Origin: Desulfacinum infernum DSM 9756
GTDB taxonomy: Bacteria > Desulfobacterota > Syntrophobacteria > Syntrophobacterales > DSM-9756
DNA: 64,000 bases
Direction: 5' to 3'
Assembly (NCBI RefSeq): GCF_900129305.1
Contig: NZ_FQVB01000014.1
Location: forward strand, 43,642 to 107,641
In this document: piece after piece, positions 39,230-48,388 of the stretch
Layout of the letters: the number at the start of each line of letters is the position of its first letter
Position numbering within the stretch: position 1 is the first letter of the stretch
Position numbers and translations under genes: made by a program
Notes under the pieces: model-generated
What the model was told of the DNA's origin: nothing
Databases searched by the model: none
The model's input: the letters and a program-made list of their open reading frames with translations, nothing else

Positions 39230-40522
39230 ATGGCGGAATTCGTCTTGGAAGCACCCCCGGGGAAATCCCTGGAGCGGCGGGAATGGGAAGACCTGCTGCG
39301 GCGCTTCGTGGATTCCCTAAAACCGGCTCCTTCCCGCGTTCTGCTGGTCCCTCCCGACGGCACGCGCCGCCATTCGGGCGCCGGGACCCTCACCAACGTG
39401 CTCTATCACCTGCTGGCCCGACGGTCCCGGGTGCAGGTCCTGCCCGCCACGGGAACCCACCGGCCCATGGATCCGGGTGAGCTGCACGCCATGTTCGGAG
39501 ACATTCCGCTGGAGGCCTTCCTGGAACACCACTGGCGCCGGGATACGGTGCCCATCGGGACCATCCCGGGGGAGGTGACCGCCCGGGTGTCGCGCGGAGC
39601 GGTCGCCGACGAGATCGTGGTGGCCGTCAACCGGCTTCTGCCGGAAGGCGGCTTCGACCTGATCCTGTCCATCGGGCAGGTGCTGCCCCACGAAGTGGTG
39701 GGCATGGCCAACTACACGAAGAACATCGTGGTGGGCCTGGGAGGCGAGGACATCATCAACAAGTCCCACTACATCAGCGCCGTCTACGGCATCGAACGCA
39801 CCCTGGGCCGGGACCGCACCCCCGTTCGCGAGCTCTACGACTACGCCGAGACCCGGTTCCTGGACGGCCTTGCCATCCGCTACCTTCTCACGGTAAACCA
39901 CACCCTGGTGGACCCGGCCACGGGCACCTCGCGCCTGGCGGGTCTCTACATCGGACGGGACCGGAAGCTCTTCGAACGCGCCGTGGCCCTGAGCCGCTCC
40001 GTCAACATCACGCGCCTGGAAGAACCCGTCTCCACCTTCGTGGTCTACCTGGACGAGAAGGAATTCCGGAGCACCTGGCTGGGCTGCAAGGCCGTCTACC
40101 GAACGCGGCTGGCGGTGGCGGACGGAGGCCACGTGGTCATGATCGCCCCCGGCCTGGAAAGGCTGGGCGAAGACCCGCTTTTCGACCGGATCATCCGCCA
40201 GTATGGTTACGTGGGAACGGAGCGGATCACCCGCCTGGTGGAAACCCGGGAAGACCTGCGCCGAAACCTGGCCGTGGCCGCCCATCTCATCCACGGGTCC
40301 ACGGAGGGGCGCTTCCACGTGACCATCGCCACGGACACGGTGGACCGCCGGGTGATCCAATCGGTGGGCTTCGGGCACATGAGCCTGGAAGAGGCCCGGG
40401 AGCGGTACCGATACACGGAACGGACACCTGGCCGTCATACCGCCTCCGACGGGACGCCTTTCTACTACATCGCCAATCCGGCCACCGGGCTGTGGGCGGC
40501 CGCCGGGCGTCTGGATGACTAG
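39230..40522 (+). CDS. LarA-family nickel-dependent racemase/epimerase
   Basis: A 430-residue member of the lactate-racemase superfamily, whose members use the nickel-pincer nucleotide to invert the C2 hydroxyl of 2-hydroxy acids. The N-terminal DGTRR (43-47), GTH (H77) and the cofactor-site cluster PHEVVG-x5-K-x15-H (H154, K164, H180) fit the family, K164 being the likely cofactor-attaching Lys; the usual GGxK is NYTK here. No larB, larC or larE is in the window, so cofactor supply must come from elsewhere. Between a TRAP transporter and a gluconokinase-like gene, a sugar acid such as gluconate/mannonate is a more likely substrate than lactate; this is inference. Confidence 0.85.
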   Translation: MAEFVLEAPPGKSLERREWEDLLRRFVDSLKPAPSRVLLVPPDGTRRHSGAGTLTNVLYHLLARRSRVQVLPATGTHRPMDPGELHAMFGDIPLEAFLEHHWRRDTVPIGTIPGEVTARVSRGAVADEIVVAVNRLLPEGGFDLILSIGQVLPHEVVGMANYTKNIVVGLGGEDIINKSHYISAVYGIERTLGRDRTPVRELYDYAETRFLDGLAIRYLLTVNHTLVDPATGTSRLAGLYIGRDRKLFERAVALSRSVNITRLEEPVSTFVVYLDEKEFRSTWLGCKAVYRTRLAVADGGHVVMIAPGLERLGEDPLFDRIIRQYGYVGTERITRLVETREDLRRNLAVAAHLIHGSTEGRFHVTIATDTVDRRVIQSVGFGHMSLEEARERYRYTERTPGRHTASDGTPFYYIANPATGLWAAAGRLDD

Positions 40523-40562
40523 CGGTCCCCCCACGTCGGGGAAAGGAGTTTCGCACTTGCTC

Positions 40563-41174
40563 ATGCACCTTGTGACCGACAGCATCACCGAACAGATCTA
40601 CCGGATCATCAAGGAGAAGATTCTCCTGACGGATCTCAAGATGGGGGAGCAGATCAACCCCCGGGAACTGGCCTCGGAATTCAACGTGAGCGTCATGCCG
40701 GTTCGGGACGCGCTGAGGCGCCTGGTCAACGAGGGCCTGGTGGTCAACAAGGCGCGGGTGGGCTTCTTCGTCCGCTCCTTCACCCGCCGGGAAATCCAGG
40801 ACATCATGGAAGTGCGCCGTCTCTATGAACTCTACTGCCTGGATCAGTACTTCCACGAGCTGGATCGGGAAAAGCTCCGGGAAATCCTCAACGCCTGCCG
40901 GGAGACCGAGACCCTGTCGCGGCGCCACTTCGACGAGCTGGACGAGGCCATCCACGAGCTGATCATTACCGCGTCCCACAACGACTACCTGATCGAGAGC
41001 TACCACAACGTGAAGAACCAGATCATCATCTGCCGCCATCTGGACCGGGACCGCATGGAGGTGGCCCATGGGGAGCACATCCGGCTCCTGGAAGCCATTC
41101 TGGAAGGGAAGAAGGAGAAGGCGGTGGACATCCTCCGCAGCCACATCAACCGGGTGGCGGAAGCCATCCTTTGA
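40563..41174 (+). CDS. GntR-family regulator, FadR/FCD type
   Basis: A 203-residue transcription factor. The N-terminal winged helix (about 1-70) has ITEQIYRIIKEKILLTDLKMGEQINPRELASEFNVSVMPVRDALRRLVNEGLV; the C-terminal FCD domain (about 75-200) shows the metal/ligand-binding pattern with D...H in DELDEAIHELI, H in ICRHLDRD and H in HGEHIRLLEAI. GGAG lies upstream; a TTG two codons before the ATG at 40563 is an alternative start with better spacing. Ligand is probably a sugar acid of this locus. Two matching palindromes, before dctP and before the next gene, are likely binding sites. Confidence 0.93.
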   Translation: MHLVTDSITEQIYRIIKEKILLTDLKMGEQINPRELASEFNVSVMPVRDALRRLVNEGLVVNKARVGFFVRSFTRREIQDIMEVRRLYELYCLDQYFHELDREKLREILNACRETETLSRRHFDELDEAIHELIITASHNDYLIESYHNVKNQIIICRHLDRDRMEVAHGEHIRLLEAILEGKKEKAVDILRSHINRVAEAIL

Positions 41175-41244
41175 GGCGGCGGCGCGGAGGTTCGGAGGCT
41201 AGGAGAAAGCGGCGCACGCCGCGGCGGGAAGCTGCACACGCCAA

Positions 41245-41256
41245 CTGGTATATCAG
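41245..41256. promoter_or_regulatory. Probable GntR operator upstream of the dehydrogenase gene
   Basis: CTGGTATATCAG followed by ATATT, 22 bases before the start codon and just ahead of the AAGGAGG ribosome site. Matches the dctP operator at 11 of 12 positions. Confidence 0.6.
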
Positions 41257-41278
41257 ATATTAAAAAGGAGGCGCATCC

Positions 41279-42007
41279 ATGACTGAAAGAATCGCTGTGG
41301 TCACCGGAGCCGTGACCGGTATCGGTCGGGCCGTGGCCGAAGCCCTCACCCAAAACGGCTGCCGGGTGGCGGCCTGTGACGTGGACGAAGCACGGGGTCG
41401 ACAGCTGGAACAGGAAAACCCCCGGATCCGTTTCCGCAAATGCGACGTCTCCAACGAAAACGACGTGGCCGCCGTCGTCCAGGCCGTCCTGGAAGACCAC
41501 GGCCGGATCGACATCCTGGTCAACAACGCCGGGATCATCCGCCGGCGCACCGGTGAAGAGATCCGAACCGAGGACTGGGACGCGGTCTTCGCCGTCAACG
41601 TCCGGGGCGCCTTTCTCTTCTGCAAGCACGTCACGCCGGTCATGAAGCGGCAACGAAGCGGGCGCATCATCAACATCTCCTCCATCGCCGCCAAGCTGGG
41701 CGACATCACGTCGGCCCCGGGCTACGGCCCGTCCAAAGCGGCCATGGACGCCCTCACCAAAACCTTCGCCCGCGAACTGGCCGAATACGGCGTGACCGTC
41801 AACGGCGTGGCGCCCCACGCCATCCGCACCGAGATGAGCGCCCAGTGGTCCGAGGAGAAGCGCCGGGAGGTCATCGAGGCCATTCCTCTCAAGCGCCTGG
41901 GCGAACCCCGTGAGGTGGCGGCCGCCGTGGTCTTTCTGGCCTCCGAGGATGCCGGCTTCATCACCGGAGAGATCCTGGACGTCAACGGCGGATGCCTCAT
42001 GGATTGA
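41279..42007 (+). CDS. Short-chain dehydrogenase/reductase
   Basis: A 242-residue NAD(P)-dependent oxidoreductase. Cofactor motif TGAVTGIG (9-16), NNAG (82-85), catalytic Ser in NISS (132-135), Y149 and K153 in YGPSK; D34 after the second strand favours NAD over NADP. It resembles the branch with gluconate 5-dehydrogenases and KduD-type enzymes, in line with its sugar-acid setting, but the substrate is not fixed by sequence. AGGAGG precedes the ATG. It starts a sub-operon with its own operator and is followed by the FGGY kinase after 11 bases. Confidence 0.92.
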   Translation: MTERIAVVTGAVTGIGRAVAEALTQNGCRVAACDVDEARGRQLEQENPRIRFRKCDVSNENDVAAVVQAVLEDHGRIDILVNNAGIIRRRTGEEIRTEDWDAVFAVNVRGAFLFCKHVTPVMKRQRSGRIINISSIAAKLGDITSAPGYGPSKAAMDALTKTFARELAEYGVTVNGVAPHAIRTEMSAQWSEEKRREVIEAIPLKRLGEPREVAAAVVFLASEDAGFITGEILDVNGGCLMD

Positions 42008-42018
42008 GAGGAACGCCC

Positions 42019-43542
42019 GTGGAACACTACACCTGCGGCATCGATATCGGCACCTCGTCCACCAAGGCGGTGGTCTTCGACCCATCGCTGCGGAAGGTCT
42101 TTTCCGTCTCGGTGCCCTACGCCTTCACCGACACCCGGGAAGGCGCCGCCGAGTTGGACCCCGACCAGGTGGCTGATGCGGCGATCCGGTGCCTTTCCCG
42201 ATGCGCCGCCCATGGGGCCCAGGCCGGAACCCCCCTGGCGTTCGCCTCTTTCAGCTCGGCGCTCCACACCCTGATGGCCGTGGACCGGTCCGGAAATCCC
42301 CTGGGCGGGTGCCTGACGTGGGCGGACGTGCGCCCCATGGAAGCCATCGGCACCGTTCGGTCCTTCGGCAACATCTACGAGCGGACCGGATGCCCGCCCC
42401 ACGCCATCTACACGCCCGCCAAGATCCTGTGGCTCCGCCGGCGCCGGCCCGAAGCCTACCGGAAGGCGGCGCGCTTCGTCACGCTCAAGGAATACATCCT
42501 CCACCGCCTCACCGGGCGCTGGGTGGCGGACTTCGGGGTGGCCAGCGGCGGAGGGCTCCTGAACCTCCATGAGAAGGGATGGGACCGGGAGCTGCTTCGG
42601 GCTCTGGAACTGCAGGAGGACTCGCTTTCCCCCCTGGCGGACGGGACCACGGTGCTTTCCATGAAAAGGGAATGGGAGGAAAGGATCGGGGCCCGCTTCC
42701 CGCTGGTGCTCGGAAGCGGAGACGGGCAACTGGCCAACCTGGGGGCGGGCACCTATGCGTCGCGCCGCTTCGTGGCCACGGTGGGGACCAGCGGAGCGGT
42801 CCGCGTCTTTTCACCCGAAGCCAGGCTGGATTCCCGGGGCCGGACCTGGTGCTACATGCTGGACCGGGACACCTACGTGACCGGCGGAGCCATCAACAAC
42901 GGGGGCATTGTCCTGGGCTGGCTGCGGAGCCGCCTGGCCTATGAGTACGGCGAGGACGGCGTGGCGGTTCCGGTGTACGAGGATCTCAGCCGCATGGCGG
43001 AGGAAGTTCCGCCGGGCGCCGGCGGTCTCCTGTTCCTGCCCTTTCTCACAGGAGAACGGACTCCCGACTGGAACGCCGCAGCCCGCGGGGTCGTCCTGGG
43101 CCTGGGCATGGAACACGGGTTCCGGCATCTGGTCCGAGCCGCCATGGAAGGGGTGGCCTTCCGCCTGAACGCCAATTTCCTCGTCCTGCAGGAGCTGGCG
43201 GGCGAAGCCCGCGATGTGATCATCTCGGGCGGCGTCACCCACTCCCGGGTGTGGCTCCAGATTCTGGCGGACGTCCTGGGAAGGCCCCTCCTCCTGTATC
43301 CCGGAGCGGAAAACTCCACCCTGGGCGCGGTACTCATGGGACTCAAGGCCCTGGGGATCCTGGACGACTACTCACAGGCGCCCCTTCCCGACAAGGCGGA
43401 ACGGACCGTCTCTCCCGACCCGAACAACCACGGGATCTACCGGGAACTCTTTGCCCTTTTCCAGCAGGCCTACGACGGCACCCGTGCCGTGATCGAAAGG
43501 CTTCAAGACCTACGGGGGACATCACCGTGTGGACCGTTCTGA
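42019..43542 (+). CDS. FGGY-family kinase, gluconokinase-like
   Basis: A 507-residue sugar kinase with two FGGY domains. The phosphate loop GIDIGTSSTKAVVFD is at residues 6-20; FSSALHTLMAVDRSGNPLGGCLTWADVRP followed by IYERTGCPPHAIYTPAKILWL closely resembles bacterial gluconokinases of the FGGY type. The C-terminal ATP-site motif GGVTHSRVWLQILADVLGRPL is intact. The GTG at 42019 follows GAGAGGA; an ATG at 41992 would overlap the preceding gene. Expected product 6-phosphogluconate, or another 6-phospho-aldonate. Its 3' end overlaps the next gene by 16 bases, so expression is coupled. Confidence 0.9.
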   Translation: MEHYTCGIDIGTSSTKAVVFDPSLRKVFSVSVPYAFTDTREGAAELDPDQVADAAIRCLSRCAAHGAQAGTPLAFASFSSALHTLMAVDRSGNPLGGCLTWADVRPMEAIGTVRSFGNIYERTGCPPHAIYTPAKILWLRRRRPEAYRKAARFVTLKEYILHRLTGRWVADFGVASGGGLLNLHEKGWDRELLRALELQEDSLSPLADGTTVLSMKREWEERIGARFPLVLGSGDGQLANLGAGTYASRRFVATVGTSGAVRVFSPEARLDSRGRTWCYMLDRDTYVTGGAINNGGIVLGWLRSRLAYEYGEDGVAVPVYEDLSRMAEEVPPGAGGLLFLPFLTGERTPDWNAAARGVVLGLGMEHGFRHLVRAAMEGVAFRLNANFLVLQELAGEARDVIISGGVTHSRVWLQILADVLGRPLLLYPGAENSTLGAVLMGLKALGILDDYSQAPLPDKAERTVSPDPNNHGIYRELFALFQQAYDGTRAVIERLQDLRGTSPCGPF

Positions 43543-44471
43543 TCACTCCCAAATCGTACTACGAAGTCAGAAAAGAGATGGAACCTCTGCTGAAGGGCTG
43601 CCGGGTGATCTACAACGAAACCGGCCGGACCCTCACCGAGGAGGAGATGTGCCGCCTGGCATCCGGGGCGGACGGGATTCTGGTGGGCGTGGACCCGGTG
43701 TCGCGGAAGGTGATCGAGGGCGCACCCCGCCTGAAGGCCGTTTCCAAGTACGGCGTCGGCGTGGACAACATCGACCGGGAAGCCCTTGAGGAAAGGGGGA
43801 TTCCGCTGGCCACCACCCCGGGCGCCAACAACGTGTCGGTGGCCGAACTGACCGTGGGGCTCCTCTTTGTGCTGGCCAGAAACCTCTACGCGGCGGCGGC
43901 GGAGGTCAAGGCCGGAGGGTGGTCCCGGGTGCGGGGTACGGAGCTGACCGGAAAGACCCTGGGGCTGGTGGGCTGCGGCGGCATCGGCCGGGAAGTGGCC
44001 CGCCGCGCCCGGGGACTCCTGATGAAGGTCTGCTTTTACGATCCCTACTTCCAGGATGAACGGTTCATCCGGGAACACGAGCTGGAGCGGCTTTCGTTGG
44101 AGGAGCTTCTGGCCGTATCGGATTTCGTCTCCCTGCACGTGCCTCTCACCGGGGAAACCCGAAAGCTCATGAACCGGGAGCGGCTGGGGCTGATGAAGCC
44201 GGGGGCGTATCTTATCAACACGGCGCGGGGGGAGCTGGTGGACGAAGAAGCCCTCCATTGGGCCTTGAGCAGCGGCCGGCTCGCCGGAGCCGCCTGCGAC
44301 GTTTTTTCCAAGGAACCCCCCGGCGACCATCCGCTGCTCCGCCTGGACAACTTCCTCCTCACCCCCCATGTGGGCGCCCACACCCACGAGGCGGTGACGC
44401 GCATGGCCAAGGCGGCGACGGAAAACCTGCTTCGCCTGTTGGCCGCCTCGGGCGGTTCGGGACCCCGTTGA
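43527..44471 (+). CDS. D-isomer-specific 2-hydroxyacid dehydrogenase
   Basis: A 314-residue NAD-dependent dehydrogenase of the phosphoglycerate/2-ketoacid reductase family. The catalytic domain begins TVLITPKSYYEVRKEM; SKYGVGVDNID is typical; the Rossmann motif is GLVGCGGIGREVARRA; then come the catalytic Arg (NTARGELVDEEAL), the Glu (DVFSKEPP) and the His (TPHVGAHTHEAVTRM). The GTG at 43527 lies inside the kinase gene and follows GGGGGA. In this operon it probably reduces a 2-keto sugar acid (or the reverse) rather than making serine. Exact substrate unknown. Confidence 0.9.
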   Translation: MWTVLITPKSYYEVRKEMEPLLKGCRVIYNETGRTLTEEEMCRLASGADGILVGVDPVSRKVIEGAPRLKAVSKYGVGVDNIDREALEERGIPLATTPGANNVSVAELTVGLLFVLARNLYAAAAEVKAGGWSRVRGTELTGKTLGLVGCGGIGREVARRARGLLMKVCFYDPYFQDERFIREHELERLSLEELLAVSDFVSLHVPLTGETRKLMNRERLGLMKPGAYLINTARGELVDEEALHWALSSGRLAGAACDVFSKEPPGDHPLLRLDNFLLTPHVGAHTHEAVTRMAKAATENLLRLLAASGGSGPR

Positions 44472-44582
44472 GCCGCCGCCCAGAAGGAAGCCCCAACCAA
44501 CCGTCCTGGGGGGTCGCACGGGCCTGGGGGCTTGTCAGGGAATCCCTTTCCTGTTCAAGATGCAGGGAAGTTTCCGTTCCTT

Positions 44583-44755
44583 CCGTAGCCGCGGGGCTTC
44601 AGCCCCGCGGGACAGAGCCATCGGAACCCCTGGATGGGGCAGGCAGTACCCGACAGCCTATCCGACGCCCGAAGGCCCATCCGCAGCCCCGAAGGGCTGG
44701 GCTACGAGAAAAACGGTCATCGGTGACATCGTCGGACAGCCTCCCGGAGCCGGCG
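44583..44755. repeat. R2 repeat in the gap before the second dehydrogenase
   Basis: GTAGCCGCGGGGCTTCAGCC with its arm near 44586-44609 and GCAGCCCCGAAGGGCTGGGC near 44693-44712. The 354-base gap holds no gene; an ATATGGAGTG ribosome site marks its end. Confidence 0.85.
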
Positions 44756-44825
44756 GAGCATCGTCCAGGGCCCCGAGATGACATGTCCCATGTCGGCGTA
44801 TCTACCCTAAATATGGAGTGATGCC

Positions 44826-45671
44826 ATGCATGAATCTGAAGACCCCAGAAAGGCCGATCCCCTCTTCGATCTCGCCGGCAAGGTGGCGGTCGTGACGGGC
44901 GGAGCCGGCATTCTGTGCCGGGAGATGGCCTTCGCCCTGGCCGAACGAGGCGTTGGGGTGGCCGTGATGGGGCGGCACGGGAACAAGGCGGAGGCGGTGG
45001 CCGAAGAAATCGAATCCCGGGGCGGCCAGGCCATGGGACTGGAAGTGGACGTCCTCGACAAGGCCGGCCTCCTGAGGGCCAGGGAAGCGGTGCTCGACCG
45101 CTTCGGCCGGGTGGACATCCTCATCAACGGCGCCGGCGGAAACAAAAAGGAAGCCACCACCTCGGAAGAGCTCTCCTTCCTGGATCTTCCCGAAGACGCC
45201 CTGAGATGGGTTTTCGACCTCAACTTCCTGGGAACCCTCCTCGCTTGCCAGGTCTTTTTGGATCCCATGGTCCGCCAGGGTTCCGGGGCCGTTCTCAACA
45301 TCTCCTCCATGGCGGCCTTCCGGCCGCTCACCCGCACCGTCGCCTATTCGGCGGCCAAGGCGGCCGTGAGCAACTTCACCCAATGGCTGGCCGTGCACGT
45401 GAGCCACCACTACTCCCCGCGCATCCGAGTCAACGCCTTGGCCCCGGGATTCATCCTGACCGAGCAGAACCGATACCTGCTCACGGACGAAGAGACCGGG
45501 AAGCCCACGGACCGGGGGCGCGCCATCCTGCGTTCCACGCCCATGGGGCGCTACGGAACCCCCGAGGATCTGTTGGGTGCCGTCATCTGGCTGGTGTCCG
45601 ATGCGGCCGCCTTCGTCACCGGGGCGGTCATTCCCGTGGACGGTGGTTTTTCGGCCTTCTCCGGCGTCTAG
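44826..45671 (+). CDS. Short-chain dehydrogenase, D-mannonate oxidoreductase-like
   Basis: A 281-residue SDR. The cofactor motif TGGAGILCREMA, the NGAGGNKKEATTSEELSFLDLPEDALRWVFDLNFLGTLLACQVF segment and the catalytic YSAAK (with Ser in NISSM) resemble the SDR-type D-mannonate oxidoreductases that convert fructuronate to mannonate. The long loop after NGAGGN is characteristic. GGAG lies upstream of the ATG. A uronate pathway is suggested, but no mannonate dehydratase (uxuA) or uronate isomerase (uxaC) is in the window. R2 repeats lie on both sides of the gene. Confidence 0.88.
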   Translation: MHESEDPRKADPLFDLAGKVAVVTGGAGILCREMAFALAERGVGVAVMGRHGNKAEAVAEEIESRGGQAMGLEVDVLDKAGLLRAREAVLDRFGRVDILINGAGGNKKEATTSEELSFLDLPEDALRWVFDLNFLGTLLACQVFLDPMVRQGSGAVLNISSMAAFRPLTRTVAYSAAKAAVSNFTQWLAVHVSHHYSPRIRVNALAPGFILTEQNRYLLTDEETGKPTDRGRAILRSTPMGRYGTPEDLLGAVIWLVSDAAAFVTGAVIPVDGGFSAFSGV

Positions 45672-46022
45672 GAGCCCGTCGGACAATGGCTCTCCGGAAC
45701 AAGAGCCCGAGCCATGGCCGCTCTTTTCGTAGCCGCGGGGCTTTAGCCCCGAGGAAAGGGCCATCGCACCTTCATGAAATGACCGGGAATACGCGATGGC
45801 CCATCCAACGTCCGGAGGTTCCTCCGCCGCCCTAAAGGGCAGCGCTACGAGAAAAGAGATCATCCGCGACGTTTTCGGACAGCCTCCTGGGAGGCTGCCG
45901 GAAATCGCCGAGGAAGGCCACCGGCCGGGATGGAATCATGCCCATGACGGTTTCCGGATCACGGCTCACCGATCACGGGATACGGATTACGGATCACGGA
46001 TCTTTTCAACGGGAGACGGATC
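45672..46022. repeat. R2 repeat and ACGGATC-type direct repeats
   Basis: R2 spans about 45672-45892 (GTAGCCGCGGGGCTTTAGCC; CGCCCTAAAGGGCAGCGCTA), then short degenerate direct repeats around GATCACGG / ATTACGGATC at 45956-46000. No gene. Confidence 0.8.
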
Positions 46023-46688
46023 ATGCTGGACAAGAGAATTTGCCTGGAACGAATCGAAAAGACGGGCATCGTGGCGGTGGTGCGGGCCGAGAGCCCGGAC
46101 CGGGCCCTTCGGATCGCAGACGCGGTCAAAAGAGGCGGGGTGGACGTGATCGAGATCACCATGACGGTGCCGGGAGCCCTGGAGGTGATCCGGGAGCTAT
46201 GCCGGGCCTATCCCAAAGACGAGGTGCTGGTGGGGGCCGGCACGGTCCTGGACAGCGAAACGGCCAAGGCGTGCCTCATGGCCGGAGCCCGGTTCATCGT
46301 CTCGCCCGGAACCGACGTGGACACCATCCGACTGTGCAATCAATATCGGGTGGCGGTCATGCCCGGGGTGTTCACCCCCACGGAACTCATGCATGCCTTG
46401 CAGGGGGGAGCGGATGTCTGTAAGATCTTTCCCGCTTCTCTCTTCGGACCGGCCGTGATCAAGGCCATGAAAGGCCCGTTCCCCCAGGCGCTCCTCATGC
46501 CCACGGGCGGAGTGAACGTCGACAATGTGGGGGAGTGGATCCGCGCGGGCAGCTTCGCGGTGGGAGCCGGAAGCGAGCTGACTTCCGGGGCCAAGGACGG
46601 AAACTACGATCTGGTGACGGAAACGGCGCAGCTCTTCGTCAGCCGTATCCGGCAAGCCAGGGCGGAGATGGTGGGGAGTTCGCGGTGA
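46023..46688 (+). CDS. eda: KDPG/KHG aldolase
   Basis: Class I aldolase splitting 2-keto-3-deoxy-6-phosphogluconate into pyruvate and glyceraldehyde-3-phosphate, the last step of Entner-Doudoroff. The 221 residues are normal; the proton-transfer Glu is E44 (VIEITMTVPG) and the Schiff-base Lys is K134 (DVCKIFPAS). GTVLDSETAKACLMAGARFIVSPG and PTGGVNVDNVGEWI are conserved. GGGAG precedes the ATG. The MFS gene overlaps its stop (GTGA), which ties import and cleavage together. Confidence 0.95.
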   Translation: MLDKRICLERIEKTGIVAVVRAESPDRALRIADAVKRGGVDVIEITMTVPGALEVIRELCRAYPKDEVLVGAGTVLDSETAKACLMAGARFIVSPGTDVDTIRLCNQYRVAVMPGVFTPTELMHALQGGADVCKIFPASLFGPAVIKAMKGPFPQALLMPTGGVNVDNVGEWIRAGSFAVGAGSELTSGAKDGNYDLVTETAQLFVSRIRQARAEMVGSSR

Positions 46689-47977
46689 CGCACGGAGACA
46701 GGCGGGAGCTTCTTCGGTATCGGTGGTACATCTTCGCCACGCTGGCTTTCGCCTATCTCTTCGTCTATTTCCACCGGCTGAGTCTTTCCGTGGTGGCCGA
46801 GGAGCTGGCCCGGGAGTTCTCCACATCGGCCGGAGCCCTAGGGTTCCTGGGATCCGTTTACTTCTACTGCTACGCCTTCATGCAGTTTCCCGCCGGGCTT
46901 CTTTCCGATTCCATCGGGCCGCGCAAGGCGGTGAGCGCCTTCACGGTGGTGGCCGCGGCGGGAAGTGTCCTCTTCGGGACGGCCCCCCATTTGACGGCCG
47001 CCTTTGCCGGCCGGTTCCTGGTGGGCATGGGGGCCGCCATGGTGTTCATCCCCACCATGAAGATCCTCTCCCAGTGGTTTCGGCCCCGGGAGTTCGCCTT
47101 CGTCTCCGGGATTCTCAATGCGGTGGGCGGCCTGGGCATCCTGGCCGCCACCTGGCTCCTGGCCCGGCTCACCACGGCCTTCGGATGGCGTCTGTCCTTT
47201 CAGCTCATCGGGGGCGTCACCCTGGTGATCGCCGGCCTGGTGTGGGCGGTGGTGCGGGACCGGCCGGAAGCCAAGGGCTGGCCGCCCCTGGCGGCCCAGC
47301 CGGCCACCGGTGCCACATCCAGTCCCGGCGCGGCCGGCGGCCTTCGCCAGGGGGTGCGCCATGTGCTCTCCTCGCCCCAGTTCTGGCTCTTCTCCCTCTG
47401 GTCCTTTGTCAATTACGGAATCTTTTTCGGTTTCGGAGCCCTGTGGAGCGGCCCCTACCTCATGCACACCTACGGCATGGACCGGGAGCAGGCGGGGTCC
47501 GTGCTGAGCATGATCGCTTGGGGCATGATCTTCGGAAGCCCCGCCCTGGGCTTTTTGTCGGACCGGGTTCTTCGAAGCCGCAAGAAACCCTTGGTGGCCT
47601 GTGCCCTGGCCATGACCCTGGAACTGGGATTCCTCAGGATCTTTCCTTCCGGACTTCCCACGTGGGCTCTCATGGCCTTCTTTCTCCTTTTTTCCATCAG
47701 CTCGTCGTCCACGGTGGTCATCGCCTTCACGGCCGTCAAGGAGCTCTTTCCCATCCAGATCGCCGGAACCGCCCTGGGATCCCTCAACCTCTTTCCGTTT
47801 CTGGGCGGCGCCGTGGCCATGCCGTTGCTGGGATGGATCCTGGACCGTTATGCCGGCGGCGGGAAGGCCTTCGGGTATCCCCTGGAAGCCTACACGGTGC
47901 TTCTTTCCTGCCTCTTCCTGTCCTCCCTGGTAGTGCTTGCCTGCACCTTCTTCATGCGCGAAACTTACCAGGACTGA
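46685..47977 (+). CDS. MFS permease
   Basis: A 430-residue inner-membrane transporter of the major facilitator superfamily with twelve hydrophobic segments. LSDSIGPRKAVSAFT is the loop 2-3 signature; GRFLVGMGAAMVFIPTMKILSQWFRPREFAFVSGIL resembles the hexuronate/phthalate and organophosphate branches. The GTG at 46685 overlaps the eda stop and has GGGGAG upstream. In this locus it probably carries a sugar acid, either as second uptake route or as exporter; this is inference. Confidence 0.9.
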   Translation: MTHGDRRELLRYRWYIFATLAFAYLFVYFHRLSLSVVAEELAREFSTSAGALGFLGSVYFYCYAFMQFPAGLLSDSIGPRKAVSAFTVVAAAGSVLFGTAPHLTAAFAGRFLVGMGAAMVFIPTMKILSQWFRPREFAFVSGILNAVGGLGILAATWLLARLTTAFGWRLSFQLIGGVTLVIAGLVWAVVRDRPEAKGWPPLAAQPATGATSSPGAAGGLRQGVRHVLSSPQFWLFSLWSFVNYGIFFGFGALWSGPYLMHTYGMDREQAGSVLSMIAWGMIFGSPALGFLSDRVLRSRKKPLVACALAMTLELGFLRIFPSGLPTWALMAFFLLFSISSSSTVVIAFTAVKELFPIQIAGTALGSLNLFPFLGGAVAMPLLGWILDRYAGGGKAFGYPLEAYTVLLSCLFLSSLVVLACTFFMRETYQD

Positions 47978-48388
47978 AAGGCGGGGCGGAGATTCCAAGT
48001 TCCCGCCCGATCCGCCAAACGACGTCAGGTTCCCGAGGGTCGCGAGGTGACGGGGATCCCCAACAGACCGGTAGAGCCTAATGGAGCGATTCTTTTGCCG
48101 ATTCTTCTTATCTCCGCGCCATTAGCGGGCGGGGATAAACCCCGCCCCTACCCAACAGGTCCATCCGCCTTCGTAGGGGCGGGCTTGCGGATCACGCTCT
48201 CGGTGGCCCCATCGGTCGGGTCCATCCGCCTTCGTAGGGGCGGGCTTTACGCCCGCCCGCCGGAGCCTCGCGATGGGGAAGAATCGTCCAATTCGGATAC
48301 AGGACAGGCGCTGTCCCATGGCGCAGAGAGCCTGCTCCGGCGCTCCTCTGAGGCGGCCCGCCGAAGCGGCTCTTGATGGGAAAAATCC
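47978..48388. repeat. R1 repeats, one and a half copies
   Basis: A complete R1 begins near 48101 (ATTAGCGGGCGGGGATAAAC) and a duplicated right part (CATCCGCCTTCGTAGGGGCG) occurs twice, at about 48163 and 48222, ending with the GAAGAATCGTCCAATTCG tail near 48295. No gene seen. Confidence 0.85.
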
